This document shows positions 33,296 through 47,606 of a DNA stretch of 64,000 bases, in pieces. This DNA comes from Plantago elongata. Its lineage: Eukaryota; Streptophyta; Magnoliopsida; Lamiales; Plantaginaceae. The notes beneath the pieces were generated by a model, which saw only the letters and a list, made by a program, of their open reading frames with translations, searched no databases and was not told the DNA's origin. Each line of letters opens with the position of its first letter. The stretch's first letter is position 1. The stretch is taken from the NCBI GenBank assembly GCA_036897095.1, contig JAYMSP010000019.1, positions 55,316 through 119,315 of the forward strand, given 5' to 3'. Made by a program: the position numbers and the translations under genes.

Positions 33296-36200
33296 ATGAG
33301 TTCCGGTGACCTCCTCCAAATCGACCCTATCGAGCTTCAGTTCCCATGTGAGTTTCGTCCATTTCATCTCTTTGTTCTCTCAATTTTAGAATTTTTTTTT
33401 TTAATTTGATTGGTACTGTATGATTTTGTTCTGATTTCGCGATGTGCTTGTTTTGAAAGTCGAATTGAAGAAGCAGATCTCATGTTCCATGCAATTGACG
33501 AACAAATCGGATAATCATGTTGCTTTTAAGGTATGTTATTGATGAAAGTTTGGGTCTTTTTGAATTTTGAATGTTTTTTTTGAGGTGTGGGTGTGGAGAA
33601 AGTTTGATTGGGATTACTGCTTTGTTTTTCAGGTCAAGACGACGAATCCGAAGAAGTATTGTGTGAGGCCGAATACTGGCGTTGTGTTGCCTCACTCTAC
33701 GTGTGATGTTGTAGGTCTGTTTCTTTGTTGCTTTCTATTTATAGATGTGGGTAGTATGCCATTAAATTGTAGGTGAATTTTGTGTTTTAATGTTTTCGAG
33801 TAAGAGATTAATGAATTGGAGATGTTGGAAGTGGGGCTTGATGAATAATATGCTGGATTGCATTTGGGTTGAGTTGATTATGTGCTTTTTCAGTTACGAT
33901 GCAAGCTCAAAAGGAGGCTCCGTCCGACATGGTTTGTCGGGATAAGTTTCTCCTTCAGAGTGTCGTTGTCAGCCCTGGAGTCACTCCAAAGGAAATTACT
34001 GCAGAAATGGTAACTTTGTGATGCATTTTAAGTGTTCACTGATTAATTTTCCAAGTTGGGCGTAATTGGGAATATGTATAATTGGGCGTAATTGGGAATA
34101 TGTATAATCTAACATGTTCCATTGGTTTATTAGTTCAACAAGGAGTCGGGAAATCATGTTGATGAATGCAAATTGAGAGTTGCATATGTTTCACCCCAAC
34201 AACCCCCTTCACCAGTTCGTGAGGGGTCGGAGGAAGGCTCATCTCCAAGGGCTTCTATCTCCGACAATGGGACTGTGAATCAGAATTCTGAATATGTGGT
34301 GAGTTTATGAATCTTAAGTTTAGGTGTGACAACAATTTTTCTTAATTGATAAAACTTGTGTTTTTTAGTGGTTGATCAATCCATTTAGAGTCAATTTTTC
34401 TTTCATGACTATGCAGATGTCAAAATCATATGCTGAACCACAGGAAAGCTCATCAGAGGTTATACTATACCCTATTTCAATTTTCTCTATGTTTCTTGTC
34501 TGTAGCTATTTACATTAAAGGATTTTGCATCTTACATTGTCCATGTCATCAGTTTTTTGGGTGTTAGTTGTCTCTTTTTTTAATGTTGTTCAGACATTTT
34601 TCATGATCCTTTCGACCCGAGCGATTACTGGTTGTTTGATGTCCTGTTCCCATGCAGGTGTACATATTGTGTTTTGTTTTGGTTTTTATTTTTATTTTCC
34701 TCATCACTGGGGCTAGATTCTTTTCTACTTCAGGAGACAGAATATATAGTGAGTAGTTGTGAATTAGAAGTAGTAATTATTTCTAGCTAGTACAAAATAG
34801 TTGATATTGCAAGGTCATCAGGGGAACATCTTAGATTCTGATTCTGTCAGGAGTTATTCTTATATCGTAAAATGCACATAGAAACCAAACACACATAATC
34901 ACTGGTAGGCCGATAAAAAATGTACTTGTATTGTTGTATATATTAATTGAAAATTTCTGAGATGTTACGGAAAAAAGTTGTGCTGCATATATGATGTAAA
35001 TGTATTGCTTGTATATGGTGGTATACTGTCAGTATTTTACTTATGTAGTCCTTTGCTTGGTTGTGAATATGATTTCTCCCAGATAGCTATGTGATGTTGG
35101 AATTTTCTGATGATCCCAGGAGCTGTTCTTTATATTGATACTTTTGTGTTTGTTTCAATCTAGGTTAAGGCCTTGATCTCGAAGCTGAATGAGGAGAAGC
35201 GATCTGCTCTTCAGCAAAATAACAAGCTTCAGCACGAATTGGTAGGAACATGCTATAACCTTTTGACTCTGTTATGTTGATAACTTCTTCCTAGAGTAAC
35301 ATTGCAACAACTACAGTAACCCATTCTCTCCCAACCCAAAAACAACTCTTATAGAAAAGAAAATAAAGTCGTCAACTGAAGATGGTAGGAAACGAAGAAC
35401 AACTATTTGGTTATGCTTCTTTTACACTATCCAACAGTTCTGCCATTGTGATTATTGGTTTTCTCCGCTATCCAACAGTTTTATCTCGGAATTCCTGCTA
35501 TCCATCAGTTCTTCCATTGTGATTATTGCTTGTTTTCCGCTAATCCAACAGTTTTATCTCGGAATTCCTGCTTAATATCCAGATTCAACTTGATTTTGAT
35601 TATCAACAAGTCTGCTTGCCGACCAAGGCTGTTGAATGTATTACCTCGCAGCACAGTTTATCGACTCTTGGATAAACATCCTTAGTGTTATCTAGTCATA
35701 CTTACAGAACTATATATTCCCCAGTATATATTATTGCATCCACATAACTATACGCCGATTTATCCAATAACCCTTGTAAGGAACTATTCTTCTTTGTTTC
35801 AACCACATGATCCTATTGGATAAGGACAAACAATTATGGTAGGCGTATGGCAGCTTACATGATTCTCAAGTAAATATTTCCTTTTGGGAACCATGAAAGG
35901 GTGGATTGCATTTACTTGCTGATGTATAAGTTTTACGTGTTATTTCATAGCAATGCACAGATGCCAGAGCCTTGCTAGATCTGAATACATTCTTTCTCCT
36001 TCTCATCCACTTCTAATGTTTAATACTAATATCAAGGATTCTCTTGGCTGTCAGATCCAAGAAAATACGAAAGCTTAAGCATAACAATGAAAACATTGAA
36101 TTCATGCAGTTGAAATAAGTTCTCTGCATACAATATCAGCAGTCTATTAGTTTTCTGGCCATACGGTCAAGATGAAGTAGGCAAGGCCTCCTCATGCTTT

Positions 36201-36509
36201 TTGGTCCCTTTTTTTTTTTTTCTTTTTTTGTGGAAGAGCATTTATCCTCATAAATTATGAATATGCCCTGTAACTCACCCTCTTCAGCAAGGTCGATGAC
36301 TTTAATGGAAGGGTCTCATTGTTGATGACTATGGTTTGTATGCTTTTAAAACGGTACATTTGAGTCAGCCAAATATCACAATTAATTCATTTATGCAGGA
36401 GCTATTGAGGCGTCAGGGTAACATAAACAGTGGTGGTATTCCATTCATGTATGTGATCATTGTTGGCTTGATTGGCATGCTCCTGGGTTATCTTTTGAAG
36501 AGGACATGA
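33296..36509 (+). CDS. VAP27: Full-length VAP27, ER-membrane contact-site protein, copy E
   Basis: Eight exons: 33296-33347, 33460-33530, 33633-33714, 33894-34009, 34134-34298, 34417-34458, 35164-35241 and 36399-36509, encoding 238 residues, as in Arabidopsis VAP27-1. MSP domain at about 1-130 (MSSGDLLQIDPIELQFP; VKTTNPKKYCVRPNTG; DKFLLQ), Ser/Pro linker PSPVREGSEEGSSPRAS, coiled coil (ISKLNEEKRSALQQNNKLQ), and a C-terminal anchor IPFMYVIIVGLIGMLLGYLL followed by KRT. The family is tail-anchored in the ER, binds FFAT-motif proteins, and links ER to plasma membrane, endosomes and cytoskeleton. This is the only complete copy of the cluster and presumably its ancestor type. Confidence 0.94.
34056..34107 (+). 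repeat. Perfect 26-bp tandem duplication in VAP27 intron 4
   Basis: TTGGGCGTAATTGGGAATAT... is repeated head to tail without mismatch, so it is a recent slippage duplication. The single form is seen in the same intron of copies B and C. Confidence 0.9.
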
Positions 36510-37552
36510 TATCCCGAACGGTCTGATGGTCGTGCTTTAGATATATCGGATCTGCTTATTAAAATTTAGGACATCGAAGAAGAATATCCTCGTGTCCACG
36601 GTTTAGCTGTTTGCTTGACAGTAGAAAACATATATGCCTGAACTGCGTTGGTGATTTTTGTAATTGGTGGAAGTGCATTCATTGTGTGACTAATTGCTTT
36701 AACACCCATCCATCACTTTTGTAAGTTAAGATATGGAGTAGTCTTTTACGGAACATCTCTATGCTTTCCCTGTGGTTCAGTTTTAATGTGTGTTGTTACT
36801 TGGTTGGGTTAAATTTGGTGAGACGTGAAAGAACGATGTAAATGTTAAAGGATTTACTTTGCTTCTTTTCTTGCTGCTCAGAGTTGGCACCAGATTGCAT
36901 TCATCTCTCTGTTCTTACACAAGTTTTAGGTTTCAGCTGGGTAGATGAATTATGAATTAACTCCCAGTGTATGTGCTCTCCACAACATGAATAAACTTGG
37001 CAATATATCGTGCAAGAATCAGTTAGCTATGTACCGTTAAAAACTAGGGACTATGCTTTGTGGTTAACAATGAAAAAGATCACATTTAAAATTGCCAATC
37101 ACATCGTGGTATCTTGGTCGTCCCGCCATTTTAACATCATAATTTTGTCTCACAAAACAAACCTTGATGCTTTTCGAAACTCATGCTTTTGAATGGACTT
37201 CCGGAATATTGGTTAGCACAAAGTATTTAAAGAAGTGGTATTTAAATAATTTATACAAAGATGAATTTATTTTGTTAATATAAATCGAATGTCTATATTA
37301 TAACATTGTGTTTATCATTAAAAAAATGCATTTTTTTATAAATTTTGAATTGTTTTATTAACATGGTTAAATTCTTTTGGTTATTTAAGATCGTTTCTTA
37401 AGATAATTTAAGTATTTTAATTGTATTTTAGTAGGGGGAAAAAGATTTTCATTTCTGTTTTCATCGACTTTTGTCATCATCTCTTGGAGAAAGAAAACCT
37501 GGAGCAATGTTCTTAAATTGGAGCTCCTAAATAGATCTCAATATCTTCTTCA
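36510..37552. other. 3' flank of VAP27 and promoter region of the CDP-DAG synthase
   Basis: No gene. The VAP27 3' UTR probably ends by about 36780. The following sequence is AT-rich without a clear TATA box. Confidence 0.5.
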
Positions 37553-40500
37553 ATGGCGGTCCAAATCGTGGAATTCAATAGAATTCCTTTCAATCTCACC
37601 TCTATACGTTCTTCCCGCCCTATCTCTCACTCGCGCCTTTGGCCAACAGCTCAAAAGTCTCAACTGAATTGCAGCAATGCCCGAACCAAATTCGCGAGGG
37701 GTTTTATGGTCATTCAGTACAGTAGGCGCCGATTGACCACTGGCGTCGCTAGAGCGGAGCAGCCGGACCAAATTGAAAGCGTTGAACTGAGTGATGAGGT
37801 AGTCTCTTAAGCTTTTCTAAAACTTTTGTTAAAGCAATAAATTATGTGTTAATTGGGGAAATTGTGATGCATTTTGAAGTTATGCAAATTTTCGGTTTTC
37901 GTTAGTGGCAAGTTCAGCTTATGGACAATGCATAAGATAAATAGTATTGTGTGTAAAGGTTTGGTTGGCACAAGATACCGAATAAATGTCATCTATAGTT
38001 CAAAAGAACAATCGGATGTAAATTACGCCTTTATTGAATCGATGAACTTGTTTTCAAGGAATTCAAAGTGAATCGATGAATATTTACATTTCATTTTGTC
38101 AATGTCTTGTGATATCTCATGATGTTATTGACTAGGCAATCATAAATAGTAACTGTGAGTTCCCAGACCCATGGAGTATAGGGCAATGAGTTTTCTGATT
38201 GTAATTAGCCTCATGGACTCCAATGAAGTCTGGCTATGTGAAATTGCAACAGTGTGAGATGTTTGAAATATTTTGCTTCATAAGGTCTGTGTTGTAGTTG
38301 AATGATTCACTATATGTTGTTCAGACAATTTCTACTGGATCACCGAGATGGATGTGTTGTAGGAAGTTAATGGAGGCAGTCAAATGTCTTCGGAGGATGA
38401 TTTAGATTCAGAGCGCCGAAAGAAAGCAAGTCAGTTGAAGAAACGAGTTCTGTTTGGACTTGGGATTGGAGTTTCTGCTGGTGGAGTGGTCTTGGCTGGA
38501 GGGTGGATTTTTACTGTAGGACTTGCTGCAGCAGTATTTATTGGTTCCAGGGAGTATTTTGAGCTGGTAAGAAGTCGGGGAATTGCTTCTGGAATGACTC
38601 CTCCACCTCGATATGTATCACGGGCTTGCTCCGTTATCTGCTGTCTAATGCCTCTACTAACACTGTAAGAGGGTTTGCCTAACTTCCAGTTGCTTGGTTC
38701 ATCCATTTGTCATGCACATGGGCCTCAGCTTTCAAGTTCCTGCAAGTGGAATGAAGACTTACGTCTGATATCTACTAAGTTTCTGATATTACCTTTTCTT
38801 GTTCTCCCTCTCCTCCCATAGTCCCATTGCTAAAACACCACCACCACTACTCCACCCAAAAATGAATTAAAGTCAAAATCGGAAATACCGACAAATAAAG
38901 ACTTCAATAGCATGAAATAAGAGTTCACTTCTCTTCATTTGGTTGGAACTTAGAAGTTAGATGTATGAAGCCTGATCATAGTAGCAGAGACACCGTTCCA
39001 TCTTTGGTTATGTTGTGTTGATGATGCAATGTACACTCTCATTTGTATGCCAGTTCATTCTCTTTAATTCTTATCAAGAAAATATAGAGTGCACCGCACA
39101 AGATGTTCATAAGTTCTCGAGAAAAGTTACTGAACATGTCAAATGCGCTGGGTGTTATACCTGCAAATTATCTTTATATTTTTGTGTTACTTTCTGTTTC
39201 GCGGTTGATGCGGCTTTTTGTTAGTGTCATCTCAGTTACGGAAGAAAAAGATTTCACAATATTTGTTATTTGGCCATTTTCAATGAACCATTTATTGCAT
39301 GTTTTTTCCTGAGAGTGTTTATGTTTCTATGGATTTCAGTTCCTGACCCCTTTTATGTCTATCTCTAGATACTACGGGAATATTGATGTCTCCGTGACAT
39401 CTTCGGCTTTCTTTGTTGTGACGGCCCTTCTTCTGCAGAAGGGGAATCCTCGTTTTGCTCAGCTCAGTAGTACCATGTTTGGACTGTTTTATTGCGGCTA
39501 CCTTCCTTGCTTCTGGGTTAAGCTACGATGTGGTTTAGCAGCCCCCGCTTTGAATACGAGTACGTTAAGTTGACATTCTGTTTCCAATATGGGACATAAA
39601 TGGTTTTACATCTCTTCCAGAATTCAACACTTGGCTGCAGTGTCAGTGCATTTAGTTCCTATCCAGAACATGTCGAGTCAAATGATGCTGTTCATCATTG
39701 GTTTTCTTACTTAGGTCTGCATGGTTTAAGGGATGGAAATGAAAAGAAACAGATGGATAATGTAGTTTTCACATGTGTTTCTAAACGGAGAATTAGAAAG
39801 TGTGAAGGGAAATGCAGGAAAGACGAACAAAAATTTACAAAATTTTATCTCCTTATAGTCTAAATTAGTGATATCTACATACCTAGGCCCAAAATCATTT
39901 TTGTATCTTTGTAATGCTCATCAAATTCATTTCAACTCATTTATATCTTTGTTGTTTGGCAAGTTCTTTAATCCTATAGCAATCAATAAAGATATTCTTT
40001 TTAACGCAGTCTAAAATTACACTTTACAAAAATACTATTCATTATTATTACATGATAATTCTCACGTTTTCCCTCATTTTTTTCGCATTTTCCACTATTC
40101 CATTATGATTGCATTATAAATACTTGCATTTAATATTATTTTTTGGCAGGATTAGGAGCTTGTTGGCCTCTCCTTCTTGGTGGTCAAACTCAGTGGACTG
40201 TGGGTCTTGTGGCTACTTTGATTTCAATTAGCAGCATAATTGCCGCAGATACGTATGCTTTTATTGGTGGAAAGGCATGTTTCTTTCCTGGACTTCTTAA
40301 TGATGCAATATATCCTTCTTTCTCAGGCAACCATGCAAGTAAAGTGATGAATCTTATAAGCACAGATTAAATTTTATAGACAGAAAATAATTTAAGTTAC
40401 TGGGTGTCCATAAACCAGTTGATGAATCTTATAATGCAAAATCTTGCGTAGAAAGCTTTTGGATTGGCTGGCCTTAACGTCATTGAATATAACTTGATAG

Positions 40501-42164
40501 AATCAAGTTTGCAACTAATATGCATAACTGTTTCTATAGCTACCTGATCAATTTCGAACCAAATCCTTAGGGAATGTCTTTTCTTTGGGCTCCAATCCTT
40601 TCTTTCTTTCGCTATATTTTGACTCTGCTCTGCAACAACTTAGGGAATGACTTGTGTAAGATGGTCTAGCAGGTAGATGGATGCAAGGCAGGGGAATCCG
40701 CCTAACACTTGGGGTGGGTAGTGGTGTGGTTCTTCTTAACTTGTAAGTTGTAAGGTATATGTGCGAATTGGGGATTATGCTTAAAACTTGAGTGGGAGGG
40801 GTGTGGTTATCCCTAATAATTAAAGTTTGTCTAATTGTTAGACCATCTAACACAAGTCTTTTGCCATAAGTAATGGCTTTATATCTTGGTCGGACAATAT
40901 ATCTTCTTCTAGATGACTCTAAGATGGAGACGTCTGATTACCATCTATGTAGGCTTTTGGTCGGACACCACTCACAAGTATCAGTCCTAAAAAGACATGG
41001 GAAGGAGCTATAGCCGGATTGGGTGGTTGTATTGCAACATCTGTCTTACTGGCAAAGATCCTATCATGGCCTAATTCTGTTATCAGGTGATTGTATATAT
41101 TCTTGCAGAGATACTGTCTCAAAGCATTCTAATATTGGCCCCTTACCTGATTTCATTTGCTCAATTTGTCACATGTTGACATAGGATTTTTGCTTTTAAA
41201 TCAGTTCTTTGCTGTAATATTACTACTTGTTACACAGGCAATCTAGTTTTTGTATTTTCTTATTGATTTTTTTGGTTTACATAATAATTTGATGGATTTC
41301 TTTGTAACAGTGCTGTAGTGTTTGGGATTCTGAATTTCTTTGGATCTCTTTTTGGGGACCTCACGGAGTCCATGATCAAACGTGATGCTGGTGTCAAGGA
41401 TTCAGGGACACTCATACCTGGACATGGTAAGTCTTATAACCTGTTGATTAGTTCACTGTGATTCCTACTTGACTTCTGCACCCTTACCAATTCAGACCTG
41501 TAAACTCTTTTAGGCAGAGGCCATCCTTTTCAACTTATGAATGAAGTGTCTGGTATATCTTTTTACATTCAAAACTTGGTCATTCAGCCTTGTTGTACTT
41601 CAAATGGGGTGCAATCCATTTTAAGATTGTGCATTCCCTGGTTTGGTTCTTAAAAAAGATATCCTCAACTAAATGTTGGATTCAATTACCCTATTCAATG
41701 CAAATCTAAAAAATAACTATGTTAAAATCTGGATTTAGTTCAAAGTGTTTATTTTCCATGATCAGTGTCTTAGTACAATTGAATCTTTAAATTACATTCT
41801 CTTCGGAAAATCCTGATAGACTAGCTGGCGAAATAATGAAAAATGTTGTTCTTTTCTTGTTTCAGTTAGTTTTTTTCATTGGTTATAGAGGTTGTTTGTT
41901 CTATAATGCTATTTAGGCCTATTATGCCTGACCGATTCTGATACATCAGCATTTTTTTGTTAGATTTGTTTGATCTCTTGAATTATGCTATCTAATTTTT
42001 GAAGTTTTAAGATAGTTGCAGTCATTTCCTTATTGAATTTCAACTTTACCGTTATCATTCAATGGTTCACAGGCGGGATACTAGATAGGGTTGATAGCTA
42101 CATCTTCACTGGAGCACTGGCTTATTCATTTGTGAAAACACTACTACCCCTCTATGGAGTATGA
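37553..42164 (+). CDS. CDS4: Phosphatidate cytidylyltransferase (CDP-diacylglycerol synthase), plastid type
   Basis: Exons 37553-37798, 38363-38664, 39369-39559, 40150-40274, 40953-41086, 41311-41426 and 42073-42164 give 401 residues. The first 80 or so are Ser/Arg-rich, like a transit peptide. Membrane helices start at [20 protein letters not shown]. Near the end is the CDS family signature [18 protein letters not shown] (356-373), followed by ILDRVD with metal-binding Asp. The enzyme makes CDP-diacylglycerol from phosphatidic acid and CTP, feeding phosphatidylglycerol synthesis needed for thylakoids. Sequence and length fit Arabidopsis CDS4/CDS5; the choice between them is not possible here. 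Intron 4 has a GC donor (AAAG|GCATGT at 40275). Confidence 0.92.
40649..40858. mobile_element. MITE with 20-bp terminal inverted repeats, inside intron 4
   Basis: Left end GACTTGTGTAAGATGGTCTA and right end TAGACCATCTAACACAAGTC are inverses with 19 of 20 matching. The 210-bp element is G/T-rich inside and non-coding. A short target duplication was not resolved. Confidence 0.85.
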
Positions 42165-45100
42165 CAAATGCATGCTTATGAATATACTACAAGCCCTCAT
42201 CGCCACCTCCCTAAGCTCGACGTGTGTGTGCAGCGCATTAGAAGCGTAAATGCTGGATGTGTTTGCGACTGCACTAACTTCCCCCAGTTATCTACTATTA
42301 TCTTTATTTCTAGGCTTACTGCATCCTGGCTTCACATAGGGTTCTCTTTGTTCTTTTTAACTCATATATGGATGGCTTTGCATTATGCCCATGCACCCTA
42401 ATAGGATTAGCTTCATAGGAACTGTGAGAACAATTATAGTAGCCTCTGTACATTGGAAATGCTTAATTTAAGTAGTTTTCAATTTGAGGGATTTTTGTAA
42501 CTGTACAGCTTATCGAATCCAATAAACATAGAATCGTTGAAGTTTTGATGCCAGTTTGTCGATAATACATACTACTAGATCTATTAGTCCTGAACTAAAA
42601 CTGGAACACCATAGGGTAAATAAAAATCAATTGGATTCGGGATCTCATTGTGTTTCTTTGTTTCATATGTTTGTGACAACTTATACATGTATATCTGTGT
42701 TATGTGTCCAATTGTTATTGGAATTCGGTCATCGGTGATGAGCTTACTGTTAATAATGGACATGTATCTTGTATCTTGTATCGAAGAAAACAGAAATGCA
42801 GTGGTGTTGAAGATCAAGGAGGAATATCTGTCTGTTATCTGCTGTATAATATTGCAAGTAGTCTAGAAGTGTTAACCATGAAGAAGACTAGTTATAGAAT
42901 TAGCAAAAGAATAGAGATAAAGTTAACGTTTTAAACAACATTAATAGTATCTGGCAAGGCAAGGCAAAGCAGAGCAAAGAGCAGACAGAACAACTCCAAA
43001 CAAGAGCAGGCAAAGGCTTCTGTAACCAACCACGTGTTTTTGTCTCTTCAAGCTTCAAAACCTCTATTCTTCACCCAGACATATGCACATGTCTCCAACT
43101 CTCATTAACTTTAAACTTATTTCTAAGATAGCTTACCTCAACCACTCTTGGATCCATTAACATTTTTAACATATGTGTCTAATCATATATTATATCCTTA
43201 TGTAATTCATTTAATCGATCGAGCATTATAATATATACGTTACGTTTGTTGAATGTTAATATGTCACAATATCATCTCTCTTAATTCGTCTTAGAACTCT
43301 AACATAGCAAGTTAATATAATATGATTTTTGTATGATACCTTGCTTGTTCATCTATAGTAAAATTTGATATAGGCAATGGTAGAATCCTACTATTATTTG
43401 GATGTCACTTTATATATTTTGAAGAACTTGAGAAGAAGATATTTTAGATTGTTAGTTAGTTTCAATTTATAATGAGGATTAATAGTGTAGGTAGGTAATT
43501 GTAAACTTTAGATCACATCTGAACTTTAATGAATATTATTAAATCATCAAAACGTACATATCCTGTGTGTCTTTTTGTTCAAGTAAAGTATCTCCTCTTG
43601 AAAGCTAGATGAACTTATTATGCATAAGAAGGAAGGACAATGGTAAATAAAAGTAGTCAAATATGATTAGAAATTAGAAAAAACATGAAAATAGTAGTCA
43701 GTGATATGTCCAATAAAACCATTAGTTGTTAGTTCATTGGGTTGACCTTGACGTGACATAAATAAAAAGAAAGGTTGATTAGGATATATAGAAGTGACAA
43801 AATTAGAGAAATTGTAGGGTAAACCACCATGCAGATATCCATGCAAATAAGGTCGATGGAAAAAGACCAATCAAGAAGATATATGGTACGTTTAGTATCT
43901 TAGGGTCCTACCATTATTGGCTTTTCACGACCATAATAATTAGTGGTTACTTTTTTTTCTTTTAAATGTTCAGACCAAATTATTTTGTGGGGAGGAAAAA
44001 CAACGCGTTCTTCTCAAGCGGACTAACAAGATTATATATCTCAACAAGACAAAAAACAAAAACAAAAAAGAAGGTGTATTTATTAGATTGAAGCAAAGAA
44101 TATGAGATGTGGTACATGCCCTAGTGTTATAATGACTTTGGACTTGAGAGAAACAAGCAAAGGACCACTTCTATTTTGGACACCATTCTTAAATTCATAA
44201 AGTTATGTACCAAGTTATCATTTTGGACTTATGCTCATCCATGCCCAAGATAATTAATTCATTAATATAACCGCGCAACTAATTCGAAGATGTCCAAGAT
44301 TTGTTTCAGCCGATGAAGGAAGTGATCCCCCTCTCTACGGATGATGAAGAACCTTAATCGTAGCTCGTCTATATATAAACCATATGCGTAAAACTTCGGT
44401 TCAACCTTCAAATTTTTTATAGTTTATAATATTTTCAACTCCTACAAGGCTACAACTATCCTTTTTGCCCCATGCATATGTGTAGAGGTACCATTTCGTG
44501 CGCATGTGTGGATAAAAGATCGATGACTTTTATTGAGAAGAGGGCAAGTTAGCATTTCGGTTTGTGAGTAGTGGATCGCCATTCACCACTCTTTATATTG
44601 CTCTTGTCAAAGTATTACATTAAAATCCGATCATATCTTTTAAAGCAACATGTACAAAAGCTGACAAATATGTAAAGATAATTAATTACTAACAAGCAAA
44701 TCTAATCTTTATTTCAAATTATATACATGCATGAAAAATCCCTAACTCCTAGGAGGATGCTTGTACATCACAAAAGTTGAAAATTCCTTAACCAAAAGTT
44801 GCACATCATTAACACTTTCCCTCGAGAGGTTATGTTCTTTTTAGAACTTGCAAAAAAAGTGGAATGCTTTTTCTCTGTTTTTTTTTCCTTTATTTATTTA
44901 TACATTTTTCTAGCTAGATGATTATTACACTTGGTGCTCTACTTGTTTTTCTATCTTTCTTTAGAATCTGCTTTCGTTTTATCATTGAAGTGACCAAAGG
45001 CACCAATTGATTGGCATGTCCTATTCCATAATAGTGTGTAGCCTTGCTTTGCCTTTGTGGATTCCTTTACATTGTTCATTTCAAATTCAACTTCGCACTA

Positions 45101-47606
45101 ATTTAAATGATCTAGAAAATACAATCGTCTATTTTAATTGATGTAAGTTAGTAACTAATTATCACTGATTAACCATTGACACGAACTCTACACATGTTGT
45201 ACACATCTAAATCTCTTTACCGCATGTCCACCTTTATACCTCACATGGTGCAATTTGCGATTCATATTGCAAGTCCCGGACCTTACAACTAGCTAGAAAC
45301 GCAATACAAACTTACAGAGTAAACCACACCAATAGTTACAAGAATCATTAAAAAGAAATGTGCATGCATCATCATCATCATCAGTTAGTCTTCCATAGTA
45401 GAATACATCAATCTTTATCAAAATCCAGGTTGGTAGTTGCTCCATGATTGTAGTTATAGTTCAATGCATAGTGAAGAAAATGTAAAAAGAAGACCATTAA
45501 AGAATTACATTCTTAGATTCTTCAAATCCATGTTTAGTAATATGTAGTTACTGATAGCTACATGCTAAGGTTTGATATTGTACTTAATTATAACTTTGTA
45601 ATGATTGTTGCTATGCATATTTAAAGTTAGGTGAGTTTGCAAAGTCTTTACAAAGTTAAATAAATGGTGATTTTTAAATGTTTCTGGCTAATGATCAAAG
45701 GGATTTTGTATAAAAGGGAACATGATATTTGACTTCCATGTGCATCAAAGTGTTACAAAATTTGGATAATATTTTCTCAAATACTAGTATAAACATATAA
45801 CCGACCCAGTTAATAGTTTATCACTTTCGGCTAATCATTTTAACTTTTCATTATAATGAATTTCTATTTAATTCTTGCAAATACAGCTAAGTAATTTAAT
45901 AAACTTCTTCAGTAATTAATCTTTAAAAGCAGATGTTAGTTTTTGGGCTGGTAGTGTTAGTTAGAGTCCATGGAATTGAACTATTGGAGGGAAACAGAAA
46001 CGATTTGAACAATAATTACTGATTATTTTGCATTATGTGGGTTTATTGCAGGAAGCCCCTACATGTTTAACAAACTGCTAATCGTGTCCGATAAAGGTCA
46101 AAGTAATCCGTAACTTTCTATACAACATATGTTTGTGGCAAACGTTGATTCGTTTCCTACCGGCATGGAAACACGTACTTTTTCTTTACTAGTTATATAA
46201 AGATGCTAAATATACCACCTTATTAACATTTACAAACAATCAAATCATATTGTAAAATGACAGATCGGTCGATTCAGTCGATGATTCAAGGGTAAAACAT
46301 ACCCAACCACCACCGCCAGAGGTAAACCAGGGTCTTAGCCTTAATCATAGCCATTAGCTAATATACAAACCATCCACAGATTTAAGAAAGGCAAATTGCT
46401 GGATTACCATTATAGTAATGGATGAGAAAACTTCCAAGATATTAAAGACATGATTGCTTTTAAACAAAACATGTTAGGGTGCAATAGGACAAGTCCCATG
46501 TGAATTTGATTAGGACAGGTCTTAAAATACTAAACACTCTTTTTCTTTTGGATAATTTATTGTTTAAGCCCCTAAACAATGTGATTATAATAATACTGAC
46601 GGCATGCAAAGTGACGTCAATGGCCAAGAAAAAAACCACACCAACCAAAAGTATAAACTACAACAACTAATGACACCAAATAACTAACTATGTACATCAT
46701 CTAATCATCAAACTTATTGAAAGGGACAAACAGTACTCAAACAATACATACAGCTATATGCAGATTAATGCACTTCACAAATTGCTTTAAAACAGCCTAT
46801 TTCTGGCTTGCAAGACCTAATAATACGGTGTCCGCGACAACGACAAGTTAAAATAACACGGTGTTATGGCGTGTAGGATAGGGACACCACGTTTACGCAG
46901 TAAATTTCCGTTGACAGGCAAGGTTTACGAGTTACGGACACAAGCAGTGTATGATGAAACAGTTAAGAACAGCAGTTTAGGACTAAACAGGTAAAGACAT
47001 GGAGAATAGACATAGTTCAAGAAGAGGCTAAAATACACCAACATAAACAAACAGATAAACTAGAACAAACAAAAATGGAACATACAACAGATGACACTTC
47101 CAAAGAACAGAATCAACATAGAAATGACAAGTTGTGGATTCATTAAACTATACATCAAATCAAGAAGAATGTTATGGAACACATAGAAAGAATTCGAGAT
47201 AAAAGCACAAAACAAGAAACAGTTTTTAAGAACATCCAACCAAGTGGTAACAATCACTTGTAACAAATCCCAACTGTTCAAATGATGGAAAACAAACAGA
47301 TGCAGGAAGGATTTTAACGATCAATCTACTTGTACTGAACCAACCTATCAGAAAGCGCATAAACAGATGAGGATCAATGATCAAATTCATTTGATTTTTC
47401 TTCCCCATTCCTGGCTCCGCAATTATGACCAGTATAAGGTTACAATTTCGATTAGAACCCACCGATGCATCTCAGCACAGAATACGAGAGAGCATTAAAA
47501 GAGTTAATAGCCATGTTCAACATAAAGACACTGAATGAAAAACTACGAATATAACATTTGAGATTGGTAAAAAACAGACAGGCAGCTTTCGTGGCATCTT
47601 CTTGAA
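42165..47606. other. Long intergenic region, no gene seen
   Basis: Begins with the CDP-DAG synthase 3' UTR and ends with the 3' UTR of the GRAS gene (minus strand; perhaps 47440-47606). Between them the DNA is AT-rich with only short open frames. A short purine-rich repeat of GGCAAGGCAAAGCAGAGCAA type lies near 42953. I found no miRNA-like hairpin, tRNA or transposon ORF, but did not fold it. Confidence 0.5.

Noticed and set aside
42165-47500. A hidden miRNA precursor in the long intergenic region
   Set aside because: I checked by eye for common conserved miRNA sequences and saw none; folding was not possible.
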